A stretch of 64,000 nt of DNA, taken from assembly GCF_003854275.1 (NCBI RefSeq), contig NZ_QTQP01000008.1:124001-188000 (forward strand), in the 5' to 3' direction. This stretch comes from Burkholderia sp. Bp8963. Lineage in GTDB: Bacteria; Pseudomonadota; Gammaproteobacteria; Burkholderiales; Burkholderiaceae. The position numbers and the translations under genes are program-made. The notes under the pieces were generated by a model. It had not been told where the DNA came from. It did not search any database and saw only the letters and a list, made by a program, of their open reading frames with translations. Every line of letters starts with the position of its first letter. Within the stretch, counting starts at the first letter, position 1. Shown one piece after another: positions 20,865 to 29,494 of this stretch.

Positions 20865-20949
20865 ATCGTCCCCAATTGAATCGATTCGGACGGCGCGCAC
20901 GAACGGCGCGCCGGTTGGGAGCGCGCGCAGCAGCAGTCGCGCGCAGGGA

Positions 20950-21939
20950 TCAGAAGCGGAAGACCGACGCGCCCCACGTGAAGCCGCCGCCGACGCCCTC
21001 GATCAGCACATGCTGGCCGCGCTTGATGCGGCCGTCGCGCACCGCGACGTCGAGCGCGAGCGGGATCGACGCGGCCGACGTGTTGCCGTGCTCGGCGACC
21101 GTCACGACCATGCGCTCCTGCGGCAGGCCGAGCTTGCGGCAGGTACTCGTCATGATGCGGATGTTGGCCTGGTGCGGGATCAGCCAGTCGATCTGCTCGG
21201 GTGCGAGGTTCGCCTTCGCGAGCGCCTCGACCGCGACCTTCTCGAGCACGTTGACCGCGAGCTTGAACACGGCCTGGCCATCCATCTGAAGGAATGCGCT
21301 GCCTTCGATCACGCCGCGATTGACGTTGCCCGGCGTGCACAGGATGTTCGAGTAGCTGCCGTCCGCGTGCAGCGCGCTGCCGAGCACGCCCGGCTCTTCG
21401 GATGCGGACAGGATCACCGCGCCCGCGCCGTCGCCGAACAGCACGCAGGTCGTGCGGTCGGTGAAGTCGAGAATGCGCGAGAACGTCTCCGCGCCGACGA
21501 TCAGCGCCGTGCGGTGCTGGCCGCTGCGGATGAAGCTGTCGGCCGTCGCCACCGCATACGCGAACCCGGAGCACACGGCCTGCACGTCAAACGCGGCGCC
21601 GCCGTTCTTGATGCCGAGCTTGTTCTGCAGCAGGCACGCGGTACTCGGGAACACGAAATCGGGGGTCGAAGTCGCGACGATGATCAGGTCGATCGACTGC
21701 GGATCGATATCGGCCGCCTCGATCGCACGGCGCGACGCTTCGAGTGCGAGGTCGCTCGTCGTGACGTCCGGTGCGGCGAAGTGACGTGCATGGATGCCCG
21801 TGCGCGCAACGATCCACTCGTCGCTCGTCTCGATGCCGTCCTTCGCGAGACGATCGGCCAGCTGCTGGTTCGTGACGCGGTCGGGCGGCAGGAAGCTGCC
21901 CGTGCCGAGCACGCGGGAATAGAGAGTCGATTGGGCCAT
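20950..21939 (-). CDS. fabH: Beta-ketoacyl-ACP synthase III
   Basis: Starts fatty-acid synthesis by condensing acetyl-CoA with malonyl-ACP. The 329 residues hold nucleophile Cys123 in VCSGFAYAV, the His in [11 protein letters not shown] and the Asn in [14 protein letters not shown], ending [13 protein letters not shown]. The start lies next to the plsX stop with no gap, implying coupled translation. Confidence 0.97.
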   Translation of the reverse strand: MAQSTLYSRVLGTGSFLPPDRVTNQQLADRLAKDGIETSDEWIVARTGIHARHFAAPDVTTSDLALEASRRAIEAADIDPQSIDLIIVATSTPDFVFPSTACLLQNKLGIKNGGAAFDVQAVCSGFAYAVATADSFIRSGQHRTALIVGAETFSRILDFTDRTTCVLFGDGAGAVILSASEEPGVLGSALHADGSYSNILCTPGNVNRGVIEGSAFLQMDGQAVFKLAVNVLEKVAVEALAKANLAPEQIDWLIPHQANIRIMTSTCRKLGLPQERMVVTVAEHGNTSAASIPLALDVAVRDGRIKRGQHVLIEGVGGGFTWGASVFRF

Positions 21940-23046
21940 TTATGCCTTAGAGGATAGCGCAGCGGAAGGCTCGGCGTGCTGGCCAGCGGCGGGACTCGCC
22001 TGGCCCGCGCCACTCGCGTCGTGCCCGGCGTCGCCGAGCGATCCGGAATTATCCGCCATCGCGCTCGCGAGGCGCTCCAGGACGCCATTTTTGACGGCAT
22101 CATACCCGCGTTTGATCGCCCACTCAAACGCGTAGGCGTCTGCGGAACCGTGGCTCTTGATCACGAGGCTCTTCAGGCCCAGCAGCGCCGCGCCGTTGTA
22201 CTGGCGGTGGTCGACGCGCTTCTTGAAGCGCAGCAGAACCGGCAGCGCGAGAAAGGCCATCAGCTTCGACAGCAGCGAGCGGCCGAACTCCTCGCGGATG
22301 ATGTCGGACAGCATCTGCGCGAGCCCTTCGGACGTCTTCAGCGCGACGTTGCCGACGAAGCCGTCGCAGACGATCACGTCGACGGTGCCCTTGTAGATGT
22401 CGTTGCCTTCGACGTTACCGCGGAAATTGAGCGTGCTGGCGCGCAGCAGTTCGCCCGCGCGCTTGATCGTCTCGTTGCCCTTGATGACTTCCTCGCCGAT
22501 GTTCAGGAGGCCGATCGTCGGCCGCTCCTTGCCTTCGAGCGCGGCCACGAGCGCGTGCCCCATCTCTGCGAACTGCAGCAGGTGCTGCGGCTCGCAATCG
22601 ACGTTCGCGCCGAGGTCCAGCATCATCGTGTAGCCGGTCGGATTCGGCAGCGCGAACGCGATCGCGGGCCGCTCGATGCCGGGCAGCGTCTTCAGCACGT
22701 AACGGGAAACGGCCATCAGCGCGCCGGTGTTGCCGGCGGAGATGCAGGCCTGGGCCTCGCCTTCCTTCACGTGATTGAGGGCGACGCGCATCGAAGAATC
22801 CTTCTTCTTGCGCAACGCCACTTCGACAGGATCGTCCATCGCCACGACTTCGGTGGCGGGCACGATGGTCAGCGCAGGGTCGTCGAGCGCCTTGCACTTC
22901 TTGAGTTGCGCACGGATCGCACTCTCGATGCCCACGAGCATCAGGTGCGCATCGGGATGTGCGCGAACGAACTTGACTGCCGCGGGAACGGTCACGGACG
23001 GGCCGTGGTCGCCTCCCATGCAATCGATTGTGAGCTTTACTGTCAT
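21940..23046 (-). CDS. plsX: Phosphate acyltransferase PlsX
   Basis: Converts acyl-ACP to acyl-phosphate for phospholipid synthesis; peripheral membrane enzyme. The 368 residues begin [19 protein letters not shown] and include [10 protein letters not shown] and [13 protein letters not shown], both typical. The last 30 residues are Ala/Ser-rich and beyond the usual family end. It lies between rpmF and fabH, a widely conserved order. Confidence 0.96.
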   Translation of the reverse strand: MTVKLTIDCMGGDHGPSVTVPAAVKFVRAHPDAHLMLVGIESAIRAQLKKCKALDDPALTIVPATEVVAMDDPVEVALRKKKDSSMRVALNHVKEGEAQACISAGNTGALMAVSRYVLKTLPGIERPAIAFALPNPTGYTMMLDLGANVDCEPQHLLQFAEMGHALVAALEGKERPTIGLLNIGEEVIKGNETIKRAGELLRASTLNFRGNVEGNDIYKGTVDVIVCDGFVGNVALKTSEGLAQMLSDIIREEFGRSLLSKLMAFLALPVLLRFKKRVDHRQYNGAALLGLKSLVIKSHGSADAYAFEWAIKRGYDAVKNGVLERLASAMADNSGSLGDAGHDASGAGQASPAAGQHAEPSAALSSKA

Positions 23047-23069
23047 GGAATGCGACGAATTTCAGGCAC

Positions 23070-23100
23070 AAAAAAGCGGCAGTTGAATGCCGCCTTTTTG
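23070..23100 (-). terminator. Terminator-like hairpin between rpmF and plsX
   Basis: AAAAAAGCGGCA / TGCCGCCTTTTT with a six-base loop. On the minus strand it lies after rpmF and ends in a T run, so it probably terminates part of the transcription after the ribosomal-protein gene. Confidence 0.75.
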
Positions 23101-23175
23101 TCGAGCCAGGAAAGTGTCAAGCGAACCAGTTGTCACGCGAACGGCTAGCGTAGCGCGCAACGCGTGACTTGACGC

Positions 23176-23355
23176 TTAGTCGTTCTTCGTCTTGACGACT
23201 TTCTTGCCGCGATAGTAGCCGTTCGGGCTGACGTGGTGGCGCAGATGCACTTCACCCGTGCTCGGCTCGACTGCCAGCGGCGCTGCCGTCAGGAAATCGT
23301 GCGAACGATGCATGCCGCGCTTCGACGGCGACTTCTTGTTTTGCTGGACTGCCAT
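23176..23355 (-). CDS. rpmF: 50S ribosomal protein L32
   Basis: A 59-residue basic protein beginning [20 protein letters not shown] and ending [13 protein letters not shown], the usual L32 layout. The zinc-binding cysteines seen in some L32 forms are absent, as in many betaproteobacteria. A TTAGGAG ribosome site precedes the start. Its neighbour yceD and the following plsX form the conserved yceD-rpmF-plsX order. Confidence 0.97.
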
Positions 23356-23451
23356 GACTAACTCCTAAAAATTTTCCGGATTCTAACACAGCCCGATCCG
23401 GCGCTTAACTACCCTGGCCCACGGCCCTTACGCCTTCCCGCGCCACACTGC

Positions 23452-24087
23452 TCAGTGTTTCTTGTTGCCGTCCCCGCCCTTCTTCAGCGCTTCGAGCGCC
23501 GCGAACGGATTCGGCTGTTTGCCTTCGTCCCCGTCTTCTTCGGGCTCGCCGCCCGATTCCTCCGAGGGACCGCTCGCACCCGACACGAGGCTTTCATGAA
23601 CCGCCGGGCAAACCTCGTGCTTTGGCACGAGCGGCAGCGAAAGCAGCAACTCCTCCTCGATCAGGTCGACGAGATCGAAATGGCGGGAGCCCACGATCAC
23701 ATCGGCTTCATCGTCGTCGAGCGGAAATTCTTCAGCTTCTTCTTCGGTTGCGACGATCCGGTACGTCATGTCGACGTCGAACGCCTGTTCGCACGGGGTC
23801 ATGCAGCGCTGGCACGTCAGCCACGCTTGACCATGCAGCGCGAGGCGCAGATACGGCTGCTGCCCTTCGGCGCCGTCGTCCTGCAACTCCTTCTGGACGA
23901 ACCCTTCCGCCTGCCACGTAAACACCGTGTCGCGATCTGGCGCGTCTGCCGGCACTTCGTTTAACATGCGCGGCAACTGCGAAAGGTGCACCGCACCCGA
24001 CGCCTGCCGGCCGCTACGAGCGAATTCGAACAGGTCGATCGCGTGCGGATCGAGCGAAACCGCAGGTTTGCCAGAAGAGGGATTCAT
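23452..24087 (-). CDS. yceD: YceD/DUF177 protein, 23S rRNA accumulation factor
   Basis: Member of the YceD family that supports accumulation of 23S rRNA and is nearly always encoded beside rpmF. The ATG at 24087 (MNPSSGKPAVSLDPHAID) gives 211 residues; the long frame upstream covers the promoter and is not used. A CxxCMxPC segment (LTCQRCMTPCEQ) and the acidic middle region (EEEAEEFPLDDDEAD) are typical, with CPAVHE near the end. It is first of the fab-cluster operon. Confidence 0.92.
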   Translation of the reverse strand: MNPSSGKPAVSLDPHAIDLFEFARSGRQASGAVHLSQLPRMLNEVPADAPDRDTVFTWQAEGFVQKELQDDGAEGQQPYLRLALHGQAWLTCQRCMTPCEQAFDVDMTYRIVATEEEAEEFPLDDDEADVIVGSRHFDLVDLIEEELLLSLPLVPKHEVCPAVHESLVSGASGPSEESGGEPEEDGDEGKQPNPFAALEALKKGGDGNKKH

Positions 24088-24178
24088 GTGCGCTCCTGCT
24101 AATCGATCCGGCTCGGCGCCGTGAACTTCCGAAGACTCGGCGGGCGCCCTACAGGAACCTGCCGATGAAAAGCGCAAA

Positions 24179-24207
24179 AGCATAACCGTTTTATCTTTTA
24201 CAGTCAA
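24179..24207 (-). promoter_or_regulatory. Sigma-70 promoter of the yceD-rpmF-plsX-fab operon
   Basis: Minus strand: TTGACT (24207-24202), 17-base spacer, TATGCT (24184-24179). The near-consensus hexamers and exact spacing lie about 90 bp upstream of the yceD start, in the divergent gap with maf. Confidence 0.8.
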
Positions 24208-24259
24208 TCACTTAAGATGGCGCCCGCGCGGCGCCTCGCGACCACCGATCCAACCGACC

Positions 24260-24898
24260 ATGCCGGACACCCTTTGCCGCCCACCGCGGCTCATTCTCGC
24301 CTCCAGTTCCCGTTACCGGCGCACGCTGCTCGAGCGCCTCGGCGTGCCGTTCGACGTCGTGTCGCCCGACGTCGACGAAACGCCGCTCTCCGGCGAAACG
24401 CCTGCCGCGACTGCGTTGCGCCTGTCCGGCGCGAAGGCGCGCGCCGTCGCCGCGACGATCGATGCGCCTGACGGCGTGCTCGTGATCGGCTCCGACCAGG
24501 TCGCGACCTTCGACGGCCTGCAGATCGGCAAGCCCGGCACCCACGAGCGCGCGCTCGCGCAGCTCGTCGCGATGCAGGGGCGCGACGTCGAGTTCCACAG
24601 CGCGCTCTGCCTGTACGACAGCCGGACCGACGAAACGCAGACCGAGGACATCGTGACGCGCGTGCGCTTCCGCACGCTGCCGGAGGCCGAACTCGACGCG
24701 TACCTGCGCGCGGAAACGCCGTACGACGTCGCGGGCAGCGCGAAATCCGAGGGGCTCGGCATCGCGCTGCTCGACGCAATCGACTCGGATGACCCGACCG
24801 CACTCGTCGGCCTGCCGCTGATCGCGCTGACGCGGATGCTGCGCACCGCCGGCTACCCGCTCCTCAGCGCCCGTGGCGCCCGCGGAGGCCGCGCATGA
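24260..24898 (+). CDS. Maf-type nucleotide pyrophosphatase (YceF-like)
   Basis: House-cleaning pyrophosphatase that hydrolyses modified nucleotides; the YceF subgroup prefers m7GTP. The 212 residues begin LILASSSRYRRTLLERLGVPF, the ASxSxxR substrate motif, then GSDQVATFDG, KPGTHERA and PYDVAGSAKSEGLGIALLD, matching YceF rather than the dTTP/UTP-specific group. It is divergent from yceD, and its stop overlaps the next start (ATGA). Confidence 0.9.
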   Translation: MPDTLCRPPRLILASSSRYRRTLLERLGVPFDVVSPDVDETPLSGETPAATALRLSGAKARAVAATIDAPDGVLVIGSDQVATFDGLQIGKPGTHERALAQLVAMQGRDVEFHSALCLYDSRTDETQTEDIVTRVRFRTLPEAELDAYLRAETPYDVAGSAKSEGLGIALLDAIDSDDPTALVGLPLIALTRMLRTAGYPLLSARGARGGRA

Positions 24899-25617
24899 CG
24901 GCCGGCACGCTCTATCTGGTGCCGAATACGCTCGGCGACGGCGACGCGTCGATGCTGGCCGCGGTCCTGCCCGCCGCCGTGCAGGCGCGCGCCGGCACGC
25001 TCGGCTACTACATCGGCGAAAACGCGAAAACCACGCGCGCGTTCCTGAAGAAGATCGGCACGACACGGCCGATCCAGGAGATCGAGATCCGCGAGCTGAA
25101 CGTGAACACGCCGGCCGGCGAGATCGACAGGCTGCTCGCGCCGATCCTGGCCGGCGCGGACGCCGGGCTCGTGTCCGAGGCCGGCTGCCCGGCCGTCGCC
25201 GATCCTGGCGCGCTGCTGGTACGCCGCGCGCACGAGCGCGGCGTGAAGGTCGTGCCGCTCGTCGGGCCGAGTTCGATCCTGCTCGCGCTGATGGCGTCCG
25301 GGCTGAACGGCCAGAGCTTCGCGTTCAACGGCTACCTGCCGGTCGACGCGGGCGCGCGCGCGAAACGGCTGCGCGAGCTCGAGCAGCTGTCGCGCAAGGC
25401 CCGCCAGACGCAGATCTTCATCGAGACGCCGTACCGCAATCACGCGATGCTCGACACGCTCGTCGCGACCTGCGCGCCGTCGACGCTGATCTGCGTCGCG
25501 GCCGACCTGACGCTCGCGACCGAGACGATCGCGAGCCGCACCGTGGCCGATTGGAAAAAGGCGCCTGTGCCGGATCTGCACAAGCGCCCTGCGATCTTCC
25601 TGCTGCTCGCGAACTGA
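24895..25617 (+). CDS. Tetrapyrrole-methylase-family SAM methyltransferase (RsmI-related)
   Basis: A 240-residue member of the fold used by RsmI, the 2'-O-methylase of 16S rRNA C1402. Family blocks include LYLVPNTLGDGDA, VSEAGCPAVADPGALLVRRAHERG (SAM-binding) and PLVGPSSILLALMASGLNGQSFAFNGYLP. Compared with RsmI it lacks the first-strand sequence and the C-terminal domain, so it is a shorter paralogue; its substrate is unknown. Translationally coupled to maf. Confidence 0.82.
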   Translation: MTAGTLYLVPNTLGDGDASMLAAVLPAAVQARAGTLGYYIGENAKTTRAFLKKIGTTRPIQEIEIRELNVNTPAGEIDRLLAPILAGADAGLVSEAGCPAVADPGALLVRRAHERGVKVVPLVGPSSILLALMASGLNGQSFAFNGYLPVDAGARAKRLRELEQLSRKARQTQIFIETPYRNHAMLDTLVATCAPSTLICVAADLTLATETIASRTVADWKKAPVPDLHKRPAIFLLLAN

Positions 25618-25643
25618 CGGCGGAACCTGCGCTTGGCGCTTGG

Positions 25644-25676
25644 CCGCGCCGGGGCGCAACGCGCCGCCCGGCGCGG
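25644..25676. terminator. GC-rich hairpin between convergent genes
   Basis: CCGCGCCGGG / CCCGGCGCGG with a 13-base loop between the methylase-family gene and convergent sppA. No T tract, so termination is only inferred. Confidence 0.4.
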
Positions 25677-25698
25677 AAACCGCGCCGTTCGTTGATAT

Positions 25699-26688
25699 CT
25701 AGCGCAGGCTGAGCTGCGCGCTTGCGGCCAGCGCCTTCATCGCGGCATTGCCGGCGGCCGCGCCGAACTTGCGCGCGACGCGGTTCGTCAGGCTCTCCTT
25801 CACCGTGTAGTCGACGAGGTCGGGCGCCTTCAGCACATCGCGCGCGACCGTGTCGGTCGTGCCGAAGCCGTCCGCGAGCCCGAGCTCGACGCCCTTCTCG
25901 CCGGTCCAGAACAGGCCCGAGAACATGTCCGGCGTTTCGCGCAGGCGCGCGCCGCGGCCGTCCTTCACGGCCTTGATGAACTGCGCGTGAACCTGGTCGA
26001 GCAGTGCCTGCGCGTGCGCATCCATCTTCGGCGTCTCCGGCGAGAACGGGTCGTAGAAGCCCTTGTTTTCGCCCGACGTGTGCAGGCGCCGCTCGACGCC
26101 GAGCTTGTTCATCAGGCCGGTAAAGCCGAAACCGTCCATCAGCACGCCAATCGAACCGATGATGCTCGCCTTGTCGACATAGATTCTGTCGGCCGCCGAC
26201 GCAATGTAATAGCCGCCCGACGCGCACATGTCGGTCACGACCACGTAGAGCGGCTTGCTCGGGTACTTCGCGCGCAGGCGCTTGATCTCGTTGTAGACCA
26301 TCCCCGCCTGCACGGGGCTGCCGCCCGGGCTGTTGATCTGCAGCACGACGCCGGCCGTGCCGTCGTCGTCGAACGCGGCATTGAGCGCCGTGTTGATGTC
26401 GTCGGCGTTCGCGTTGACACCGGCTGCGATCTCGCCGTCGACCGTCACGAGCGCCGTGTGCCGGCCGCTCGTCGAGAACTTCGAATCGCTCGAGAAATCG
26501 ATCAGCGCAAACGCGAGCAGCAGGAACACGCCGAGGAACGCGAATCGGAAGAAAATCTTCCAGCGCCGCGCCGCGCGCTGCTCCCTGATCGCGGCGAGCG
26601 CGATCCGCTCGAGCGCCGCGCGCTCCCAGTTCGGCTCACGGCCGTCGGAGCGGGAGGAGGAATCGGCAGGGGTCGGTTGGTCGGCCAT
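25699..26688 (-). CDS. sppA: Signal peptide peptidase SppA, short form
   Basis: Membrane-anchored S49-family serine protease that degrades cleaved signal peptides. The 329-residue protein has one N-terminal helix (about 45-65, FFRFAFLGVFLLLAFALI), then the catalytic domain with the serine in DMCASGGYYIASAAD and the lysine in SGENKGFYDPFS, which form a dyad in the oligomeric short SppA. It is last of the rluC-HAD-Rieske-sppA set. Confidence 0.93.
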   Translation of the reverse strand: MADQPTPADSSSRSDGREPNWERAALERIALAAIREQRAARRWKIFFRFAFLGVFLLLAFALIDFSSDSKFSTSGRHTALVTVDGEIAAGVNANADDINTALNAAFDDDGTAGVVLQINSPGGSPVQAGMVYNEIKRLRAKYPSKPLYVVVTDMCASGGYYIASAADRIYVDKASIIGSIGVLMDGFGFTGLMNKLGVERRLHTSGENKGFYDPFSPETPKMDAHAQALLDQVHAQFIKAVKDGRGARLRETPDMFSGLFWTGEKGVELGLADGFGTTDTVARDVLKAPDLVDYTVKESLTNRVARKFGAAAGNAAMKALAASAQLSLR

Positions 26689-26708
26689 GCTGGGTTGTCT
26701 GGTTGTCG

Positions 26709-27107
26709 TCAGTCGGAAGCGGCAGGACGCAGATCAGCGTCGGGCAGCCAGAATACCGCGCGACCGTCCGGTGTGTCGCGCTCGTCGACCTCCACCGGGC
26801 GCAAGCGGGCGCCGCGGCACGGGCCGCCGACGCATTTGCCGGTGTCCGGCGCATAGACCGCCCCATGCGTCGCGCACATCAGATACAGGCCGGACGACTC
26901 GAAGAACTGTCCCTCGACCCAGTCCAGCTCCATCGGCACATGCGCGCAGCGGTTCAGGTAGCCGTACGCGCGCCCGTCATAGCGGACGAAGAACACGACG
27001 ACCGGTTCGCCGCGCAGCAGCGCGTCGACGCGCACGCCCGCGCCGCAGTCGGCCAGCGCGTCCGACGCGCATACGCGGATCGGGTCCGGAGCGGGAACCG
27101 CGCTCAT
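26709..27107 (-). CDS. Small Rieske [2Fe-2S] protein
   Basis: A 132-residue ferredoxin-like Rieske protein with the two ligand motifs CAHVPMELD (CxH) and CATHGAVYAPDTGKCVGGPC (CxxH) about 20 residues apart. No membrane segment or catalytic domain is present, so it is a soluble electron carrier or a redox-sensing subunit; partner unknown. Its start overlaps the stop of the HAD gene by four bases. Confidence 0.85.
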   Translation of the reverse strand: MSAVPAPDPIRVCASDALADCGAGVRVDALLRGEPVVVFFVRYDGRAYGYLNRCAHVPMELDWVEGQFFESSGLYLMCATHGAVYAPDTGKCVGGPCRGARLRPVEVDERDTPDGRAVFWLPDADLRPAASD

Positions 27108-27763
27108 GCGTGCTCGCGCAGCCAGCCGGCCAGCGCCTCGACGTCCGGCGCGACGAAGCGCGGCGCCAGCGCGGCGAGCGCATCGGCCGAATGCGCGCCG
27201 TACGCGACACCAATCCCGGCGGCGCCCGCGCTCGCGGCCATCTGCAGGTCGTGCGTCGTGTCGCCGATCATCACGGTGCGCGCCAGATCCTGCCCCAATT
27301 CACGCGTCAGCTCCTGCAGCATCGCCGGATGCGGCTTCGAGAACGTCTCGTCCGCGCAGCGCGTCGCGTCGAACAGGCTCGTCAGCTTCGCCTGGTCGAG
27401 CGCACGGTTCAGCCCGACCCGCCCCTTGCCCGTCGCGACCGCGAGCAGATAGCCCGTGTCACGCAGCTCGGCGAGCAGCTCGCGCACGCCGGCGAACAGT
27501 TCGATGCGCTGGTCCTTGATCAGGTAGTGATACCGGTAGCGCTCGGCGAGGCGTGGATAGTCGGACGGATCGAGGGTCGGAGCGGTAATCTGCAGCGCAT
27601 CGCGCAGCCCGAGGCCGATCACGTAGCGGGCCGCCTCCTCGGACGGCGTCGGCAGGCCGAGATCGCGGCATGCGGCCTGGATGCTGTAGGCGATGTGCGC
27701 CGTCGAATCCATCAGCGTGCCGTCCCAGTCGAAGACGATCAGATCAAATTGCTGTCGTGCCAT
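27104..27763 (-). CDS. HAD-superfamily phosphatase, Gph-like
   Basis: A 219-residue haloacid-dehalogenase hydrolase resembling phosphoglycolate phosphatase. Motif I is FDWDGTLMDS, motif II VATGK, motif III the KPHP region and motif IV GDTTHDLQMAASAG. A helical cap lies between motifs I and II. The ATG at 27763 lies 5 bp from the rluC stop. Substrate not fixed by sequence; phosphoglycolate or another small phosphate is likely. Confidence 0.85.
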   Translation of the reverse strand: MARQQFDLIVFDWDGTLMDSTAHIAYSIQAACRDLGLPTPSEEAARYVIGLGLRDALQITAPTLDPSDYPRLAERYRYHYLIKDQRIELFAGVRELLAELRDTGYLLAVATGKGRVGLNRALDQAKLTSLFDATRCADETFSKPHPAMLQELTRELGQDLARTVMIGDTTHDLQMAASAGAAGIGVAYGAHSADALAALAPRFVAPDVEALAGWLREHA

Positions 27764-27768
27764 GCGTT

Positions 27769-28773
27769 TCAAGCGGTATCGCGCAATGCGCTCAGTTGGT
27801 CGAGAAAGCGCCGGCATTCGTCCGGCAGCGGCGCGTCGAACTGCAGCGCTTCGCCGGTCAGCGGATGCGCGAGCCGCAGCCGGTGCGCATGCAGGAACAT
27901 CCGCTTCAGCGACGGCTGCGCGTTCGCGCGCGCAAGCGCCTTGTTCAGTGCGAAATCGCCGTACTTGGCGTCGCCGACGATCGGCAGGCCGAGATGCGCG
28001 AGGTGCACGCGAATCTGATGGGTCCGACCCGTTTTAAGTTCCGCCTCGACAAACGCGTACTCGGGCCAGCGCTCGACGAGGTTGAAAATGGTGTGCGATG
28101 GCAGCCCGTCGTCCTGCACGCGCACGCGCCGCTCCCCTTCCGGGGTCGAATACTTGAACAGCGGCACCTTGACCGCGCGGCGGCGGCCCCAGTCGGCCTG
28201 CCACTCGCCGTGCCCGCATGCGTAGTAGCGCTTGTCCATCTTGTTCTCGCGGATCTGCTCGTGCAGGCCGACCAGCGCGGTGCGCTTCTTCGCGAGCATC
28301 AGGATGCCGGACGTCTCGCGGTCGAGGCGGTGCACGAGCTCGAGGAATTTCGCGCGCGGGCGCGCCTGGCGCAACTGCTCGATCACGCCGAACGCGACGC
28401 CGCTGCCGCCGTGCACCGCGATGCCGGCCGGCTTGTTGATGACGAGCATCGCATCGTCCTCGAACAGCACCTCGAAATGCGCGGGCGGCACGCGTGGCGC
28501 GTCGGCGCGCGCGAGGTCGGCCGCGGCCACGCGCACCGGCGGCACCCGCACGACGTCGCCGAACGCAAGCCGGTACTGCGCGTCGATCCGGCCCTTGTTG
28601 ACGCGGACTTCCCCGCTGCGCAGAATCCGGTAAATATGGCTTTTCGGCACGCCTTTACAGACGCGCAACAGGAAGTTGTCGATCCGCTGACCAGCGGCGT
28701 TTTCGTCGATCTCGATGATCGAGACCTGGCCACTTGTGACCGAATTCTGGGATATTTTGCCTAACTCATTCAT
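27769..28773 (-). CDS. rluC: 23S rRNA pseudouridine synthase RluC
   Basis: Makes pseudouridines at 955, 2504 and 2580 of 23S rRNA in E. coli. The 334 residues have an N-terminal S4 domain (QRIDNFLLRVCKGVPKSHIYRILRSGEVRVNKGR) and the RluA-type catalytic motif HRLDRETSGILMLAK, with the catalytic Asp, then TGRTHQIRVHLAHLGLPIVGD. The ATG at 28773 is chosen for its fit to the family. No Shine-Dalgarno is seen, and a TATATT hexamer lies only four bases upstream, hinting at a leaderless message. Confidence 0.93.
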   Translation of the reverse strand: MNELGKISQNSVTSGQVSIIEIDENAAGQRIDNFLLRVCKGVPKSHIYRILRSGEVRVNKGRIDAQYRLAFGDVVRVPPVRVAAADLARADAPRVPPAHFEVLFEDDAMLVINKPAGIAVHGGSGVAFGVIEQLRQARPRAKFLELVHRLDRETSGILMLAKKRTALVGLHEQIRENKMDKRYYACGHGEWQADWGRRRAVKVPLFKYSTPEGERRVRVQDDGLPSHTIFNLVERWPEYAFVEAELKTGRTHQIRVHLAHLGLPIVGDAKYGDFALNKALARANAQPSLKRMFLHAHRLRLAHPLTGEALQFDAPLPDECRRFLDQLSALRDTA

Positions 28774-29494
28774 ACTGAATATAATTTTGCCCAGCCTGAC
28801 GTAGCGGGCGGCCTGACCGGCCGGCCTGGACGGATTGGGTGAGGCGCAAGCGCAAACCGTCATTTTACTTGCGCCGGGGGTTCGCTGCTCGCCCCGAACC
28901 AAGAGAAGCAGCAAGTTGCACGCACGGCGCCGGCCGCCGGCAAGGATCGCGCCCACAGGCGGATTCGGTCGGCAAGGCGCCGCGGTAACGGAAAGTTGGT
29001 TGAAAAGAATTTAATTGGCAGACGGGCGGCGCGCATCGCGCCCGTACCGGCTGCCGGTTGCGAAAAACGGCGTTGCGCCCGATTTGGCCCCGCGAAGCGT
29101 GCGGGGACTGGCGACGTCAAACCAAGGAAGAACACCCCAGGCGGGAAAGTCGGGCTGGATTCGATACTCCCCGCTGCGGCCCAAGCCGCAGCATCTGCCG
29201 CCCGTTGGCGCGCGCGACTTACTGCGACGCGCCCCGCGGCAGTGCCCGGTCTCAGGCTTAGCGCGCTTATGCAGCGTGCGGTGTGTGGACGCTTGCTTTG
29301 AAGCCGTGTTCGCAGGTGCCCTCTGGCCGCCGGCCCCGTCGTTCGGGCCCAAGCGCCTCTTCAGGCAATTCTCCCCGCCATCGTTCCCGCTCCAGCGTGC
29401 TTGTGACAACACAACAAGGCGCGGCCTGCCGTCGTTCCCGTCCCTGCGGCTGACAACCGCGAGGCGTCGGCAGCAGAGCCGCCTGGAGTCGTTC
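28774..29494 (+). promoter_or_regulatory. Divergent rluC/rne promoter region and rne leader
   Basis: This 721-bp stretch has no frame I trust as a gene. In other proteobacteria rne has a long leader whose hairpins let RNase E control its own mRNA. Here a strong stem-loop GCTGCGGC-CCAA-GCCGCAGC lies at 29173-29192, and further GC-rich pairing is likely. The rne transcription start is not clear; an A/T-rich patch around 28990-29015 is a possible promoter zone. Confidence 0.5.

Noticed and set aside
28857-29494. Open frames in the rluC-rne gap, including the long upstream extension of rne
   Set aside because: No similarity to anything recognised; the conserved RNase E N-terminus starts at 29495 and the region is better read as leader.
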